This document shows positions 23,460 through 31,703 of a DNA stretch of 55,116 nucleotides, piece by piece. The stretch lies in NCBI GenBank assembly GCA_958439725.1, contig CAUBWJ010000013.1, positions 1-55,116 of the forward strand, given 5' to 3'. The stretch comes from an uncultured Muribaculaceae bacterium. GTDB taxonomy: Bacteria; Bacteroidota; Bacteroidia; Bacteroidales; Muribaculaceae. Under the pieces are notes generated by a model, which was given only the letters and a program-made list of their open reading frames with translations, did not search any database and was not told the origin of the DNA. Position 1 is the stretch's first letter. Each line of letters begins with the position of its first letter. The translations under genes were made by a program, and so were the position numbers.

Positions 23460-25991
23460 CTAAAATCTTATCTGCACTCCGGCAATGATGTTGCGTCCGC
23501 GCAGGCGGAAGGAGTGCTCTGTGCGCGAGAGCGTGCCGTAGTTCACATACTGATAGCTGCGGCGGTTCAGCAGGTTGTTGGCCGTGAGCGAAAGGCGTGT
23601 CTTGCCCACGTGCCACACTGCCGAGGCATCGAGCAGCACAAGCGAGGCGGTGTTTTCTTCCGGGAAACGCGTCAGGAAATGCTCCGCACCGGCGGTCAGC
23701 TGAATATAGTCGTTGGGTATGAGGATGGCGGATATGTTCTGGTGGAAGGAATGGTAGTTGGTTGACTCGCCGTTGATTTTCAGCCGTGAATATCCATATT
23801 CCGCATTATAGTTGGCCGACAGCCACCGGCACAGGCTGCCCTTGAAATACGGTTTCACTCCGGCGGTAAGCTGTCGGAACGGTATCACGGCGTCATCGCG
23901 CATCGACGAGGCCGACGAGGTCGAGGCATTGATATCGAAGCCCGTCACCATTCGGCTGTGGCCAAGCCCTTTGCTGAAACCGCCGTTTACGAACCACGAA
24001 TCGCTGTGATGAAGACGGTCGGCGTAGGTGGAAACTATGAAATCGCCTATGAACAACTGGCTTGACATCAGCGAACTCCGGCTATGGTTATAGGTGGCCG
24101 AAAGATTGAAAAACAGCGATTTCAACGGATTGCGATAGCGGTAGGAAAGCGTGGCGGCCACATTCCGGGAATATTTGTCGGGGTTATCGGCAATGAAAAG
24201 ATTCCTGTAGTCGGAAAGCACGGGAGCCGTGATGTTGAGATATGCCTGTGGCGCGCCGAGGCGGTAGGCCACCGAGGCGGAGATATCGGATTTGGAGGTG
24301 AGTTGGCGTTTCACGTAAAGGCGTGGCGCTGCCGAGAGATAGTCATGCTGCCCGGCTACAGAATAATGCAGCCATTTCAGAGCCGTCCGCAGTGAAGCCC
24401 TCCAGCCGCCGCGTTCGTAATCCAGCTGCGGGGTAGCGTAAAGATTCGAGAGGAATGCGCTGTGCGAGCCGTCGTTGTCAAATTCGCCGAGGCCTGAAAG
24501 GACCGTGTGCATGCGGTGATAGTCTATGTCGAGGCCGGTTGTGGCATAATATTTCCAGAAGCGGCTGAGTTTACCGAATTTTGTTTCCGTTGTGCTGCGG
24601 AAATCTGTGGTGCCGACGCTCTGCACGGCATCCTCCTCGCCCGCAATCAGCAGCCTGTCGGGACGATAATCCAGCGAGTTGCGCGAGATGAGTGTGAAGA
24701 GTCTCTTTTCGTTGCGTTTCACAAGTTTAAGGTCGTTGGCGGCCGACAAGCTTTTGCGGTTCACCAGCTGGTCTACGTCAAAGGAGCCGGTGATAGCGGA
24801 GTTCGATCTGTTCCAGACACCGGAGGCCGTGAACTTCTCTTTAAGATAATATTCCCGTTTGTTCGTCTGGCTGAAAAACTGTGCCGAAAGGTCGTGGCTC
24901 TGGGTGCGCTGCGAATTGCGCTGCACGAAATCGGGAATAAGCTCACTGAAATAATCGGTGGTCAGTGCTGAATTGTGGTCCAGCCGGTCGCCCATATAGT
25001 TAAGTTTCAGACGCATGGAGGTGTCGCCCGATTTCCATGCCGTGATTGCGTTTGCCAGCCACGACAGATTGTCACGCGTGCGCTTCTCGGTGAGGGGCGC
25101 GCTGACTATGTCGGCCGATATGTATTCGGGCCACAGGGACGCGGTGTAATCCGATGAGAACATGTCGTCGAAGTCATGTTCCTGTATCTCGTTGGCCGGA
25201 TTCCAGCCGGTGTTGTCGGCTTTCAGGGTGACGATGTTCTGGACGCGGGGAGCGATGCGCATGGTGTAGAGCGAGCCGTTGTAAAGTAGCGGTTCGGCTC
25301 CGGCTGATGCTTTCGCCACTCCCACCCAACGGCTGCGGGCATCCTCTTTCAGTTTGAGATTTATGCCTGCCTCCTCGGGAAATTCTATGCCTTCGAGCGC
25401 CTTGACGGGCTGATGGTTCTCCATCACCTCAACGGATTTCACATCCTTGTGGGATATGTTGTTGGTGGCGAGGCCATACTGGCCTCCTACGAAATCGTTG
25501 CCGTCGATATAGAATTTGTTGATGGGTTTTCCCTGATACTTGATTGTGCCGTCGTCCTCCACCTTGATTCCGGGCAGACGTTTTATGACGTCGATTATCG
25601 CATTGTCCTTTGCATTGGCATACCGGGCCACGTTGAATACCAGTGTGTCGCCTTTGGCATAGATGTCGGGGGCAGCCACAATCACATCCTTCAGCAGCGT
25701 GGCCTTCGGTTTCATGCTTATGGCCGACATGTCCGCATCCACAGGCAGCGAAAGGGTCTCGTAGCCCATGAAACGGAATGTTATGGAATCGGCCCCGGCT
25801 TTGGGCGCGATGGAGAAACGGCCCTCCCTGTCGGTTGACGTAAACGCCCCTTTCGATTTCACAATGCACCCGGCGATGGGCTCACGGGTGTCGGCATCCG
25901 TTACGACGCCTTGCAGTTTCCCCGGGCCTGCCGCCGAGGCCGACAGCAGGCTCAGGAGAACGCAGAGTATTGAAAAGCTGTTTCTGTTCAT
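23460..25991 (-). CDS. TonB-dependent-receptor-like outer-membrane barrel protein
   Basis: 843 residues: signal peptide (ILCVLLSLLSASAAG), a carboxypeptidase-regulatory-like domain (about 26-110, GVVTDADTREPIAGCIVKSKGAFTSTDREGRFSI), a plug-like domain (about 112-220, IDVIKRLPGIKVEDDGTIKYQGKPINKFYIDG, ending KSVEVMENHQPVKALEG), then a long beta barrel with many alternating aromatic strands to the end (GRNIIAGVQIRF). It is of the outer-membrane beta-barrel type rather than a classical SusC: no partner SusD gene is present. It follows the GLPGLI gene with a 4-base overlap (ATGA) and would depend on TonB from the operon at 38 kb if it transports. Confidence 0.88.
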   Translation of the reverse strand: MNRNSFSILCVLLSLLSASAAGPGKLQGVVTDADTREPIAGCIVKSKGAFTSTDREGRFSIAPKAGADSITFRFMGYETLSLPVDADMSAISMKPKATLLKDVIVAAPDIYAKGDTLVFNVARYANAKDNAIIDVIKRLPGIKVEDDGTIKYQGKPINKFYIDGNDFVGGQYGLATNNISHKDVKSVEVMENHQPVKALEGIEFPEEAGINLKLKEDARSRWVGVAKASAGAEPLLYNGSLYTMRIAPRVQNIVTLKADNTGWNPANEIQEHDFDDMFSSDYTASLWPEYISADIVSAPLTEKRTRDNLSWLANAITAWKSGDTSMRLKLNYMGDRLDHNSALTTDYFSELIPDFVQRNSQRTQSHDLSAQFFSQTNKREYYLKEKFTASGVWNRSNSAITGSFDVDQLVNRKSLSAANDLKLVKRNEKRLFTLISRNSLDYRPDRLLIAGEEDAVQSVGTTDFRSTTETKFGKLSRFWKYYATTGLDIDYHRMHTVLSGLGEFDNDGSHSAFLSNLYATPQLDYERGGWRASLRTALKWLHYSVAGQHDYLSAAPRLYVKRQLTSKSDISASVAYRLGAPQAYLNITAPVLSDYRNLFIADNPDKYSRNVAATLSYRYRNPLKSLFFNLSATYNHSRSSLMSSQLFIGDFIVSTYADRLHHSDSWFVNGGFSKGLGHSRMVTGFDINASTSSASSMRDDAVIPFRQLTAGVKPYFKGSLCRWLSANYNAEYGYSRLKINGESTNYHSFHQNISAILIPNDYIQLTAGAEHFLTRFPEENTASLVLLDASAVWHVGKTRLSLTANNLLNRRSYQYVNYGTLSRTEHSFRLRGRNIIAGVQIRF

Positions 25992-26869
25992 TTTTTCCAG
26001 TCAAGTTCTATGTAGTCATAGGGAAGTTCGATAGGGTCGTATGCGTCGGGCTGCGGATTCCCGGCCCCGTCGGTTACGGTGATATGGCCGCCCGTAGTGG
26101 CCTCATAGTAAGCGTACGGATTCACTTCATAACGGTGCTTGGCATCGTAATATCCGCGGCGGTCGGTTTTGTTGAAAGGCACTTTGTAGATGGTGACGGG
26201 CCGATCGGCCTTCGACTTTATGCCGATGCACTCAAAGGTGTAATGCCCCTCTTTGTCGGAGGCCTTCATTATAAGGCCGGGGAGGCCGTGGAGCTTCCAG
26301 GGGCCGTCCATAATCGGGATTTCCTCGGTGTAGAACACCGTCCACTCCCGTCCGCGGAAGCTGCACCGCGCGCTCTGGCACTCGTAGCCGAGAACGGTCG
26401 TAACCGAGTCGGTGAGCTCCCAGTCGAGGGCAGGCATCTCCTCGTCGTAACGGAACCAGTCCTGACAGATTTTTTCGGTGTGGGTCAGGCGTCCCTCGGG
26501 ATAATTCTTATAGATTGTCATGAACTCGCCGTTGCTGAGTTTGCCGTCCATCGCTGCCTGCGCAATCTGGTCGGGCGAGGAGCGCATTATAAGGGAGTCG
26601 ACCGTCAGATTTTTGTAGCTCGAGAATTTCGAGAGGCCGCCGGGGGCTATCTGGAGCAGCATATTATCGGAGTCGTAATTATCTTGGAGTGAGGCCGTGG
26701 TATCCACACACCAGCGGTAGTCGTAGACAAATTCCATGGTCTCGGGTGCGAGAGTTTCTGTTTCCGGAACTGATCCCTGAAAGATGCTGAGCTGACGGCG
26801 GAGTACTTTACCTGATGCCACGCTTGCGGCTACACCGGCGATGGCGAGAATAAAAAATATTTTCTTCAT
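25988..26869 (-). CDS. GLPGLI family protein
   Basis: 293 residues with a signal peptide (MKKIFFILAIAGVAASVASG). The defining motif is present as WKLHGLPGLIMKASDKEGHYTFECIG (about residues 193-218), with the family's earlier FRYDEEMPALDWELTDSVTTVLGYECQSARCSFRGREWTVFYTEEIPI. Function unknown; the family is confined mostly to Bacteroidetes. Two cysteines in the motif region (ECQSARC) might pair in the periplasm. It is immediately upstream of, and coupled to, the outer-membrane barrel gene, and divergent from the sensor kinase gene 161 bases away. Confidence 0.9.
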   Translation of the reverse strand: MKKIFFILAIAGVAASVASGKVLRRQLSIFQGSVPETETLAPETMEFVYDYRWCVDTTASLQDNYDSDNMLLQIAPGGLSKFSSYKNLTVDSLIMRSSPDQIAQAAMDGKLSNGEFMTIYKNYPEGRLTHTEKICQDWFRYDEEMPALDWELTDSVTTVLGYECQSARCSFRGREWTVFYTEEIPIMDGPWKLHGLPGLIMKASDKEGHYTFECIGIKSKADRPVTIYKVPFNKTDRRGYYDAKHRYEVNPYAYYEATTGGHITVTDGAGNPQPDAYDPIELPYDYIELDWKK

Positions 26870-26891
26870 GTCGTTTTGTTGTTTGATGCCG

Positions 26892-26899
26892 CAAAGTTA
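26892..26899 (-). promoter_or_regulatory. -7 promoter box of the GLPGLI operon
   Basis: Minus strand TAACTTTG (26899-26892) is a perfect -7 box 22 bases before the GLPGLI start. The sequence 19-20 bases upstream (TTTTCG) is a poor match to TTTG, which may indicate a promoter needing an activator. Confidence 0.6.
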
Positions 26900-27018
26900 T
26901 GGCGCCGTTACGCCTCGGGCCGAAAATAATCATTACTCAAGCATTATGGAATTATTACTAAATTATTACTCCGGGGGAATTGGCCTGAGTTTTAGAATCC
27001 TGACTGATGAAAAATCCC

Positions 27019-27026
27019 TATTTTTG
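27019..27026 (+). promoter_or_regulatory. Possible -7 box directly before the sensor kinase start
   Basis: TATTTTTG matches the -7 consensus but ends only 4 bases before the ATG at 27031, so transcription from it would yield an almost leaderless mRNA. No TTTG lies at the usual distance. A chance match is possible; the ATG at 27007 (in frame, 8 codons earlier) would then be the start. Confidence 0.4.
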
Positions 27027-27030
27027 CATC

Positions 27031-28524
27031 ATGGAACGACGGATAAAGACATTGTATATCGTAACGATAATAGCCATTCTTGCTTTTCTGGGAATGCAGG
27101 CTTACTGGCTGTATGGCCGTTATGATTTCGCTCTCAGCGATTATGAACGCAATCTGGGCGAACGGATAGAGAAGTGTGTGGCAGAATATAACGCCATACG
27201 TGCGGTCAGTTCGGATTCCCGCGTGGATTCTTTCAGGAACGAGAAGAATTCCAATGTTTTCTATGTCCCTTCGTTCTCGCTGTCGCAGAAATATGGCGAT
27301 ACGGTCCAGACAAAGCGCACGTCAAGAATCTATACTTACCAGTTTTCTGCTCATGAACTTCTGGGACTCAGGCCGGGCACACCGCTCACCGAGGAACAAA
27401 AGGATCGTGCCATTAAACTTGCCGAAATTCAGACGAAAACGCCTGTCGACTCTATGATTTTCGACTCCTCGGGCGCTAAGGATGAGAATGAGGCATGGCT
27501 TGCCACGAACAATGTCCAGACGGAGCGGAAATGTCCGTTTACGGTGGAAGGAATAGATTCGATTATGGAAAAGGCCGGGATAAAGGCCGAAGTAACTCTG
27601 GCGAGAGCCGACAGTATGGTATGGAATACTGCGGTCGATTATCATAAATCTGTTTTCTCTCCTACTGTCTCCATGATCATACCTTACTCGCAGCTGCAGG
27701 GCCTGACGGCGTGTATAGTCAGCCGTGTGAATCCATTCGACGTGCTTCCCGGAATGGGATCCACGCTTATAATCACTCTGTTTGTATCATGCCTGCTTAT
27801 AGTGTGTCTGGTGCTGCAGTTCTCGACCGTGTTGAAGCTGTCGCGTCTCGACAAGATGCGCAACAGTTTTGTCACTACCATGATCCACGAACTCAAACGG
27901 CCTATCTCCACTCTCAAGATGTGTGTGTCGGCCATGAGCATCGATTCCATGATGGGGAGCGGGGAAGTAAGGAAGGAGATCCTGGCCGAGACAAGAAATG
28001 CCCTCGACAATCTCTCGGCATATTTTTCGAAGCTCAGGGATATCACGTTCAATAATGTGGAGCAGATACCTCTGAATATCCGCAGCGTCAATCTCAGGGA
28101 GCTGTTCGAGAGTGTAGCCTCAGCGGCGGTAATCCCGTCAGGGAGGACTGTGGAAATCAGAAACAATATCGACGGGGAGACGGTGGTGTCGGCCGACCGT
28201 TCCCACCTGTTCAATATCCTCAACAATCTGGTGGAGAATGCCATTAAGTATTCCGGAAAGGCGGTTGAAATCACCGCCGAGGCTACCGTGAGCAACGAAG
28301 CCGTAGAGCTCTGTATAAGCGATAACGGCAACGGTATATCCTCCGGTGACCTCCGGCATATCTTCGACCGTTTCTACAGAGGCAAGGCCTCGGCAGGCGA
28401 ACAGCCGGGCATGGGTCTTGGACTTGCTTACGTGAAGTTGCTTACAGAGGCTCACGGCGGCAGCATCACCGTAAGCAGCTCAGAGGGCAAAGGAACATGT
28501 TTCACAATAAAGCTTCCCCAATGA
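27031..28524 (+). CDS. Sensor histidine kinase (RprX-like)
   Basis: 498 residues from the ATG at 27031; eight more codons are open upstream. Two membrane helices (about 6-28 and about 235-262) flank a periplasmic sensor domain of some 200 residues. The HisKA phosphoacceptor is H286 in MIHELKRPISTLKM; the HATPase_c part shows N-box LNNLVENAIKYS, ISDNGNGISS, the F-box FDRFYRG and the G-box GMGLGLAYVK. The unusual HELKRP form is common in Bacteroidetes kinases. It signals to the response regulator whose ATG lies in its stop codon. The divergent GLPGLI-barrel operon is the obvious candidate target. Confidence 0.92.
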   Translation: MERRIKTLYIVTIIAILAFLGMQAYWLYGRYDFALSDYERNLGERIEKCVAEYNAIRAVSSDSRVDSFRNEKNSNVFYVPSFSLSQKYGDTVQTKRTSRIYTYQFSAHELLGLRPGTPLTEEQKDRAIKLAEIQTKTPVDSMIFDSSGAKDENEAWLATNNVQTERKCPFTVEGIDSIMEKAGIKAEVTLARADSMVWNTAVDYHKSVFSPTVSMIIPYSQLQGLTACIVSRVNPFDVLPGMGSTLIITLFVSCLLIVCLVLQFSTVLKLSRLDKMRNSFVTTMIHELKRPISTLKMCVSAMSIDSMMGSGEVRKEILAETRNALDNLSAYFSKLRDITFNNVEQIPLNIRSVNLRELFESVASAAVIPSGRTVEIRNNIDGETVVSADRSHLFNILNNLVENAIKYSGKAVEITAEATVSNEAVELCISDNGNGISSGDLRHIFDRFYRGKASAGEQPGMGLGLAYVKLLTEAHGGSITVSSSEGKGTCFTIKLPQ

Positions 28525-29201
28525 AAAACGCGCTCAAAATACTTTTAGTGGACGATGACTTCCGCAATTCGATGCTTCTGAAGCGGTTTATCGAGGCGGA
28601 AGGCTACGAGACATTCTATGCCGAAAACGGCAGGGTGGGACTGGAAATGTACCGCAACGAGAATCCCGACCTTATTCTTCTGGATATAAACATGCCGGAA
28701 ATGGATGGCTTCGAGATGGCAAGGCTTATCCGCGAGACCGACAAACGGGTGATTATCTTCTTCCTGACCGACCGCACGGATAAGGTTGACCGGCTTCACG
28801 GCTTCTCGCTCAAGGGCAATGACTATATTCCCAAGCCGTTTTATCCCGAGGAGCTGATGGCCAGAATCAGGGAGCGTCTTGATAGCATGATTGTGTCGAC
28901 CGAGACCGTCTACGAAATCGGGCAGACGGTGTTCCGTCCCAATATCTCCACGCTGGTATATGCAGGGCAGACATCGTTGCTGTCGCTGCGCCAGGCCGAG
29001 ATTCTGACTATTCTCGCGGAGAATCAGGGGGCGGTGGTGAGCCGTGATACGATTCTCAACGCTGTGTGGGGCGACGCAAGCTATTCCAATTCCCTGTCGC
29101 TGAATGTGCAGATCACCTATCTGCGGCGCCTGATTGCCGATCCGTCGGTAAGCATCGTCTCGCTTAAGAAGCGTGGCTATATGCTCGCGGTCGACCCCTG
29201 A
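28521..29201 (+). CDS. OmpR-family response regulator
   Basis: 226 residues from the ATG overlapping the kinase stop (ATGA). The receiver domain carries the acidic pair in LLVDDDF (about 8-14), phosphoacceptor D55 in LLLDINMPEMDG and K105 in PKPF. The winged-helix output domain (about 130-225) reads EILTILAENQGAVVSRDTILNAVWG and ends KKRGYMLAV, the family's C-terminal form. It would bind direct repeats near -33; the likely sites are in 26870-27030, but I cannot define them. Co-transcribed with the kinase. Confidence 0.93.
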   Translation: MKNALKILLVDDDFRNSMLLKRFIEAEGYETFYAENGRVGLEMYRNENPDLILLDINMPEMDGFEMARLIRETDKRVIIFFLTDRTDKVDRLHGFSLKGNDYIPKPFYPEELMARIRERLDSMIVSTETVYEIGQTVFRPNISTLVYAGQTSLLSLRQAEILTILAENQGAVVSRDTILNAVWGDASYSNSLSLNVQITYLRRLIADPSVSIVSLKKRGYMLAVDP

Positions 29202-29262
29202 AATCCCTATATACATTGTAGAACCATTCTACCATGCCCGGCGTTTTAAAAAGAAACTCTGT

Positions 29263-29484
29263 ATGGGAACGGTCTTGCTTTTTGTCGGAATAATTGTGAA
29301 TGTTGTTGGCGCGGTAGGTCTGTTTGCCAACGCTTTCAGACGCATCGGTACACGCCGGGATGTCACAGAGCCGGGATATCGGCGTGATGAGGCCGAACGT
29401 CCGATTCGCCTGCGCCGCTATATATGGCTAGGGTTGATGATTGCCGGCATCGTAATTGTGTATGTAAGTATCGTTATAGGGTAG
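29263..29484 (+). CDS. Small two-helix membrane protein
   Basis: 73 residues from MGTVLLFVGIIVNVVGAVGLFANAF, with a first helix to about residue 22, a positively charged middle (RRIGTRRDVTEPGYRRDEAERPIRLRRY) and a second helix (IWLGLMIAGIVIVYVSIVIG). Longer starts exist in the frame but overlap the regulator gene. It is 61 bases after the response regulator and may belong to that transcript. No family recognised. It may not be real; coding-like hydrophobic pattern supports it. Confidence 0.55.
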   Translation: MGTVLLFVGIIVNVVGAVGLFANAFRRIGTRRDVTEPGYRRDEAERPIRLRRYIWLGLMIAGIVIVYVSIVIG

Positions 29485-29492
29485 TGGCGTCA

Positions 29493-31607
29493 TTAGGTGA
29501 TCGCGACGTGTGCCTCCACAATCCGGATGATTTCTTCTCCGTAGGCTGTGAGTTTGGCTTTGCCTATGCCGTGTATCAGTTTTAGCGCGGATAATGTGCG
29601 GGGTCGTTCGCGCGAGATTTCCATGAGGGCGCGCGTGGACGCTATGCAGTAGGCGGGTTTTCCCTGAGTTTTTGCATTTGTCGAGCGCCAGGCCGAGAGA
29701 GCTTCGAACAGCGCGGCATCGGCTTGATTCAGTTCCGTATCGGCAGTTTCCTGCTTTTTCTCTTTACGCTTTTCAGCCGTGGGGGTGGTTAATGTCGCGC
29801 GGGCTTTTGCATCGAGGAATCCGGCGGTTGAGAATTCCTTTTCTGTGAAAGCGGTCAGTAGCCGGAGTTTTAGACCGAGAAACTCATATAACCCCTCCCG
29901 GGCTTCGATGAGCCGACGTGTTGTCTCCTTGTTGTCTGTTTTTGAAGGCGTTTTTTCAAGCAGGGACGCCATGGGAGTGAGTTCTTTCAGGAAGTAAGCC
30001 GAGGCTGCGTTTATTCTCGCATCAGTTCTCGCGTCTGTCCCTTCTTTTACCAAAGGAATGTATGAGTTGACAAACCGGGAACTCACAGCCTCTATTTTAT
30101 CAGGAATGGCGGAGGCTTGTTCTCGGTATAGGCGTGTAAGTTCTGGATATGTTTTGTAGAGAAATTCCTCTATGATACGGTTGAGGTCGGCAAAGGCGTG
30201 AGTGACCGGCTGCATGTCGAAGAGCTCAGCGAAGCAATGTGCCCGGAATTCCTTTTCAAGAGTGCCTACGCACGGATCGCCGGGCAGAGTTGGCGGATTT
30301 TCTGTGGAGAATTCCGTCACCTCCGGGTCGTTGATGATGGCGCGGGGTGAGAGCGGGGCATCGAGCACGAGCCCTTCGAGGCTGCGGCATCGCGAGAGCG
30401 CCACGTAGGTCTGCCCGTGGGCGAATGAGTGGGCGAGGTTGATGATGGCCTTGTCGAAGGTGAGCCCCTGGCTTTTGTGAACCGTGATGGCCCAGGCCGT
30501 GCGCAGCGGGAACTGGGAGAAACGGCCCTGCACCTCCGCCGTTATTTCCGCCGTCTGTTCATTGACGGTATATCTGTTGTTTTCCCAGGTGGCGCGTTCC
30601 ACTTCCACGGTTTCGGCGCCGTCGCCGAGCAGGCGCACATTCACACAGTCGGGGAGGATGGTTTCAACCGTTCCCATGGAGCCGTTGAAATAGCGGTGGG
30701 ATGCGTCGTTGCGCAGAAACATCACTCGTGCACCCGGCTTCAGCTCCAGGCACTCGTCGGCGGGATAGGAGTATTCGGGAAATTCTCCTTCGGTTGTGGC
30801 TATGAGTTTCACCGGCGCTCCGGGCAGCCGGGCGAGGCGCTGTTCGTTGATGGCGCGCGCGTCGCGGTTGTGGGTCACAAGGCGTATGTAGCCCTCGCGG
30901 CCGTCGGGACTGAAGCCGGATATATAGCGTGAATTAAGAGTCCGGAGGGTGCGGGCGTCGGCCGAGTTGTCGCGCACGCGGTTCAGTAGGTCAAGAAAAG
31001 CTGTATCGGTCTGGCGGTAGCATTTCTCAAGGTTCACGCTCCGGAAGCCGGCTTTCTGCAGCGCGTGGCTCGAGAAGAAATATGGCGTGGCGTAATGAGG
31101 CGAGAGCAGTACCCAGTCCTCGGGCTTTACCACGGGCGCGAGCTGCATCAGGTCACCGGTAAGGAGGAGCTGCACCCCTCCGAAAGGCAGCTGGCAGCGG
31201 CGGAGACGGCGCAGGGCGTCGTCAACGGCGTCGAGAAGGTCGGCGCGCACCATGCTCACCTCGTCGATTATCAGCAGGTCGATGCCGCGGATTATCTTGA
31301 TTTTGTCGCGGGAGAAACGTCCGTAGCTTTTCTGCGCTCCCGCTGCGGTCGTTCCCGGGACGTAGGGCGAAAGCGGCAGCTGGAAGAATGAGTGGATGGT
31401 GACACCACCCGCGTTGATGGCGGCTATGCCTGTGGATGCCACCACCACGGCACGCTTCGCTGTGGTGGACGTCAGTTGCCGCAGAAAAGTGGTCTTTCCC
31501 GTACCGGCACGTCCGGTCAGGAACACGTTGCATGACGTGTTTTCAATCAGCCTTCGGGCAAGTTCCATTTCGGGATTCGGGGAGGATGGTTCCATAGTCA
31601 TGGCCAT
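29493..31607 (-). CDS. Pif1/RecD-type AAA helicase with C-terminal HRDC domain
   Basis: 704 residues from MAMTMEPSSPNPEMELARR; nearby ATGs are possible alternative starts. The SF1B helicase core has Walker A VFLTGRAGTGKTTFLRQL, the GIAAINAGGVTIHSFFQLP motif typical of Pif1, Walker B LLIIDEVSMVRADLLDAVD, TGDLMQLAPV (motif III), TAWAITVHKSQGLTFDKA (motif V) and YVALSRCRSLEGL (motif VI). A helical region of about 150 residues and an HRDC domain (about 620-700, IASTRALMEISRERPRTLSALKLIHGIGKAKL) follow. This combination is frequent in Bacteroidetes. Probably handles G-quadruplex or replication-repair DNA; not confirmed. Confidence 0.9.
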   Translation of the reverse strand: MAMTMEPSSPNPEMELARRLIENTSCNVFLTGRAGTGKTTFLRQLTSTTAKRAVVVASTGIAAINAGGVTIHSFFQLPLSPYVPGTTAAGAQKSYGRFSRDKIKIIRGIDLLIIDEVSMVRADLLDAVDDALRRLRRCQLPFGGVQLLLTGDLMQLAPVVKPEDWVLLSPHYATPYFFSSHALQKAGFRSVNLEKCYRQTDTAFLDLLNRVRDNSADARTLRTLNSRYISGFSPDGREGYIRLVTHNRDARAINEQRLARLPGAPVKLIATTEGEFPEYSYPADECLELKPGARVMFLRNDASHRYFNGSMGTVETILPDCVNVRLLGDGAETVEVERATWENNRYTVNEQTAEITAEVQGRFSQFPLRTAWAITVHKSQGLTFDKAIINLAHSFAHGQTYVALSRCRSLEGLVLDAPLSPRAIINDPEVTEFSTENPPTLPGDPCVGTLEKEFRAHCFAELFDMQPVTHAFADLNRIIEEFLYKTYPELTRLYREQASAIPDKIEAVSSRFVNSYIPLVKEGTDARTDARINAASAYFLKELTPMASLLEKTPSKTDNKETTRRLIEAREGLYEFLGLKLRLLTAFTEKEFSTAGFLDAKARATLTTPTAEKRKEKKQETADTELNQADAALFEALSAWRSTNAKTQGKPAYCIASTRALMEISRERPRTLSALKLIHGIGKAKLTAYGEEIIRIVEAHVAIT

Positions 31608-31633
31608 TGAGGTGATGAAGATTTTGAAATAAA

Positions 31634-31679
31634 GCGGCGTGTCAAAATCGGGTTTTGACACGCCGCCAGCTTTTTTTTT
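31634..31679. terminator. Bidirectional terminator between nqrF and the helicase gene
   Basis: A 14-bp perfect stem GCGGCGTGTCAAAA (31634-31647) with TTTTGACACGCCGC (31653-31666), loop TCGGG. On the plus strand CAGC and a run of nine T follow; on the minus strand TTTATTT follows. On the minus strand it ends the nqr operon 37 bases past the nqrF stop. No plus-strand gene leads into it, so the strong plus-strand T-run is unexplained. Confidence 0.85.
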
Positions 31680-31703
31680 CGGTTCTGAGGAAATTGTTGC
31701 GGA

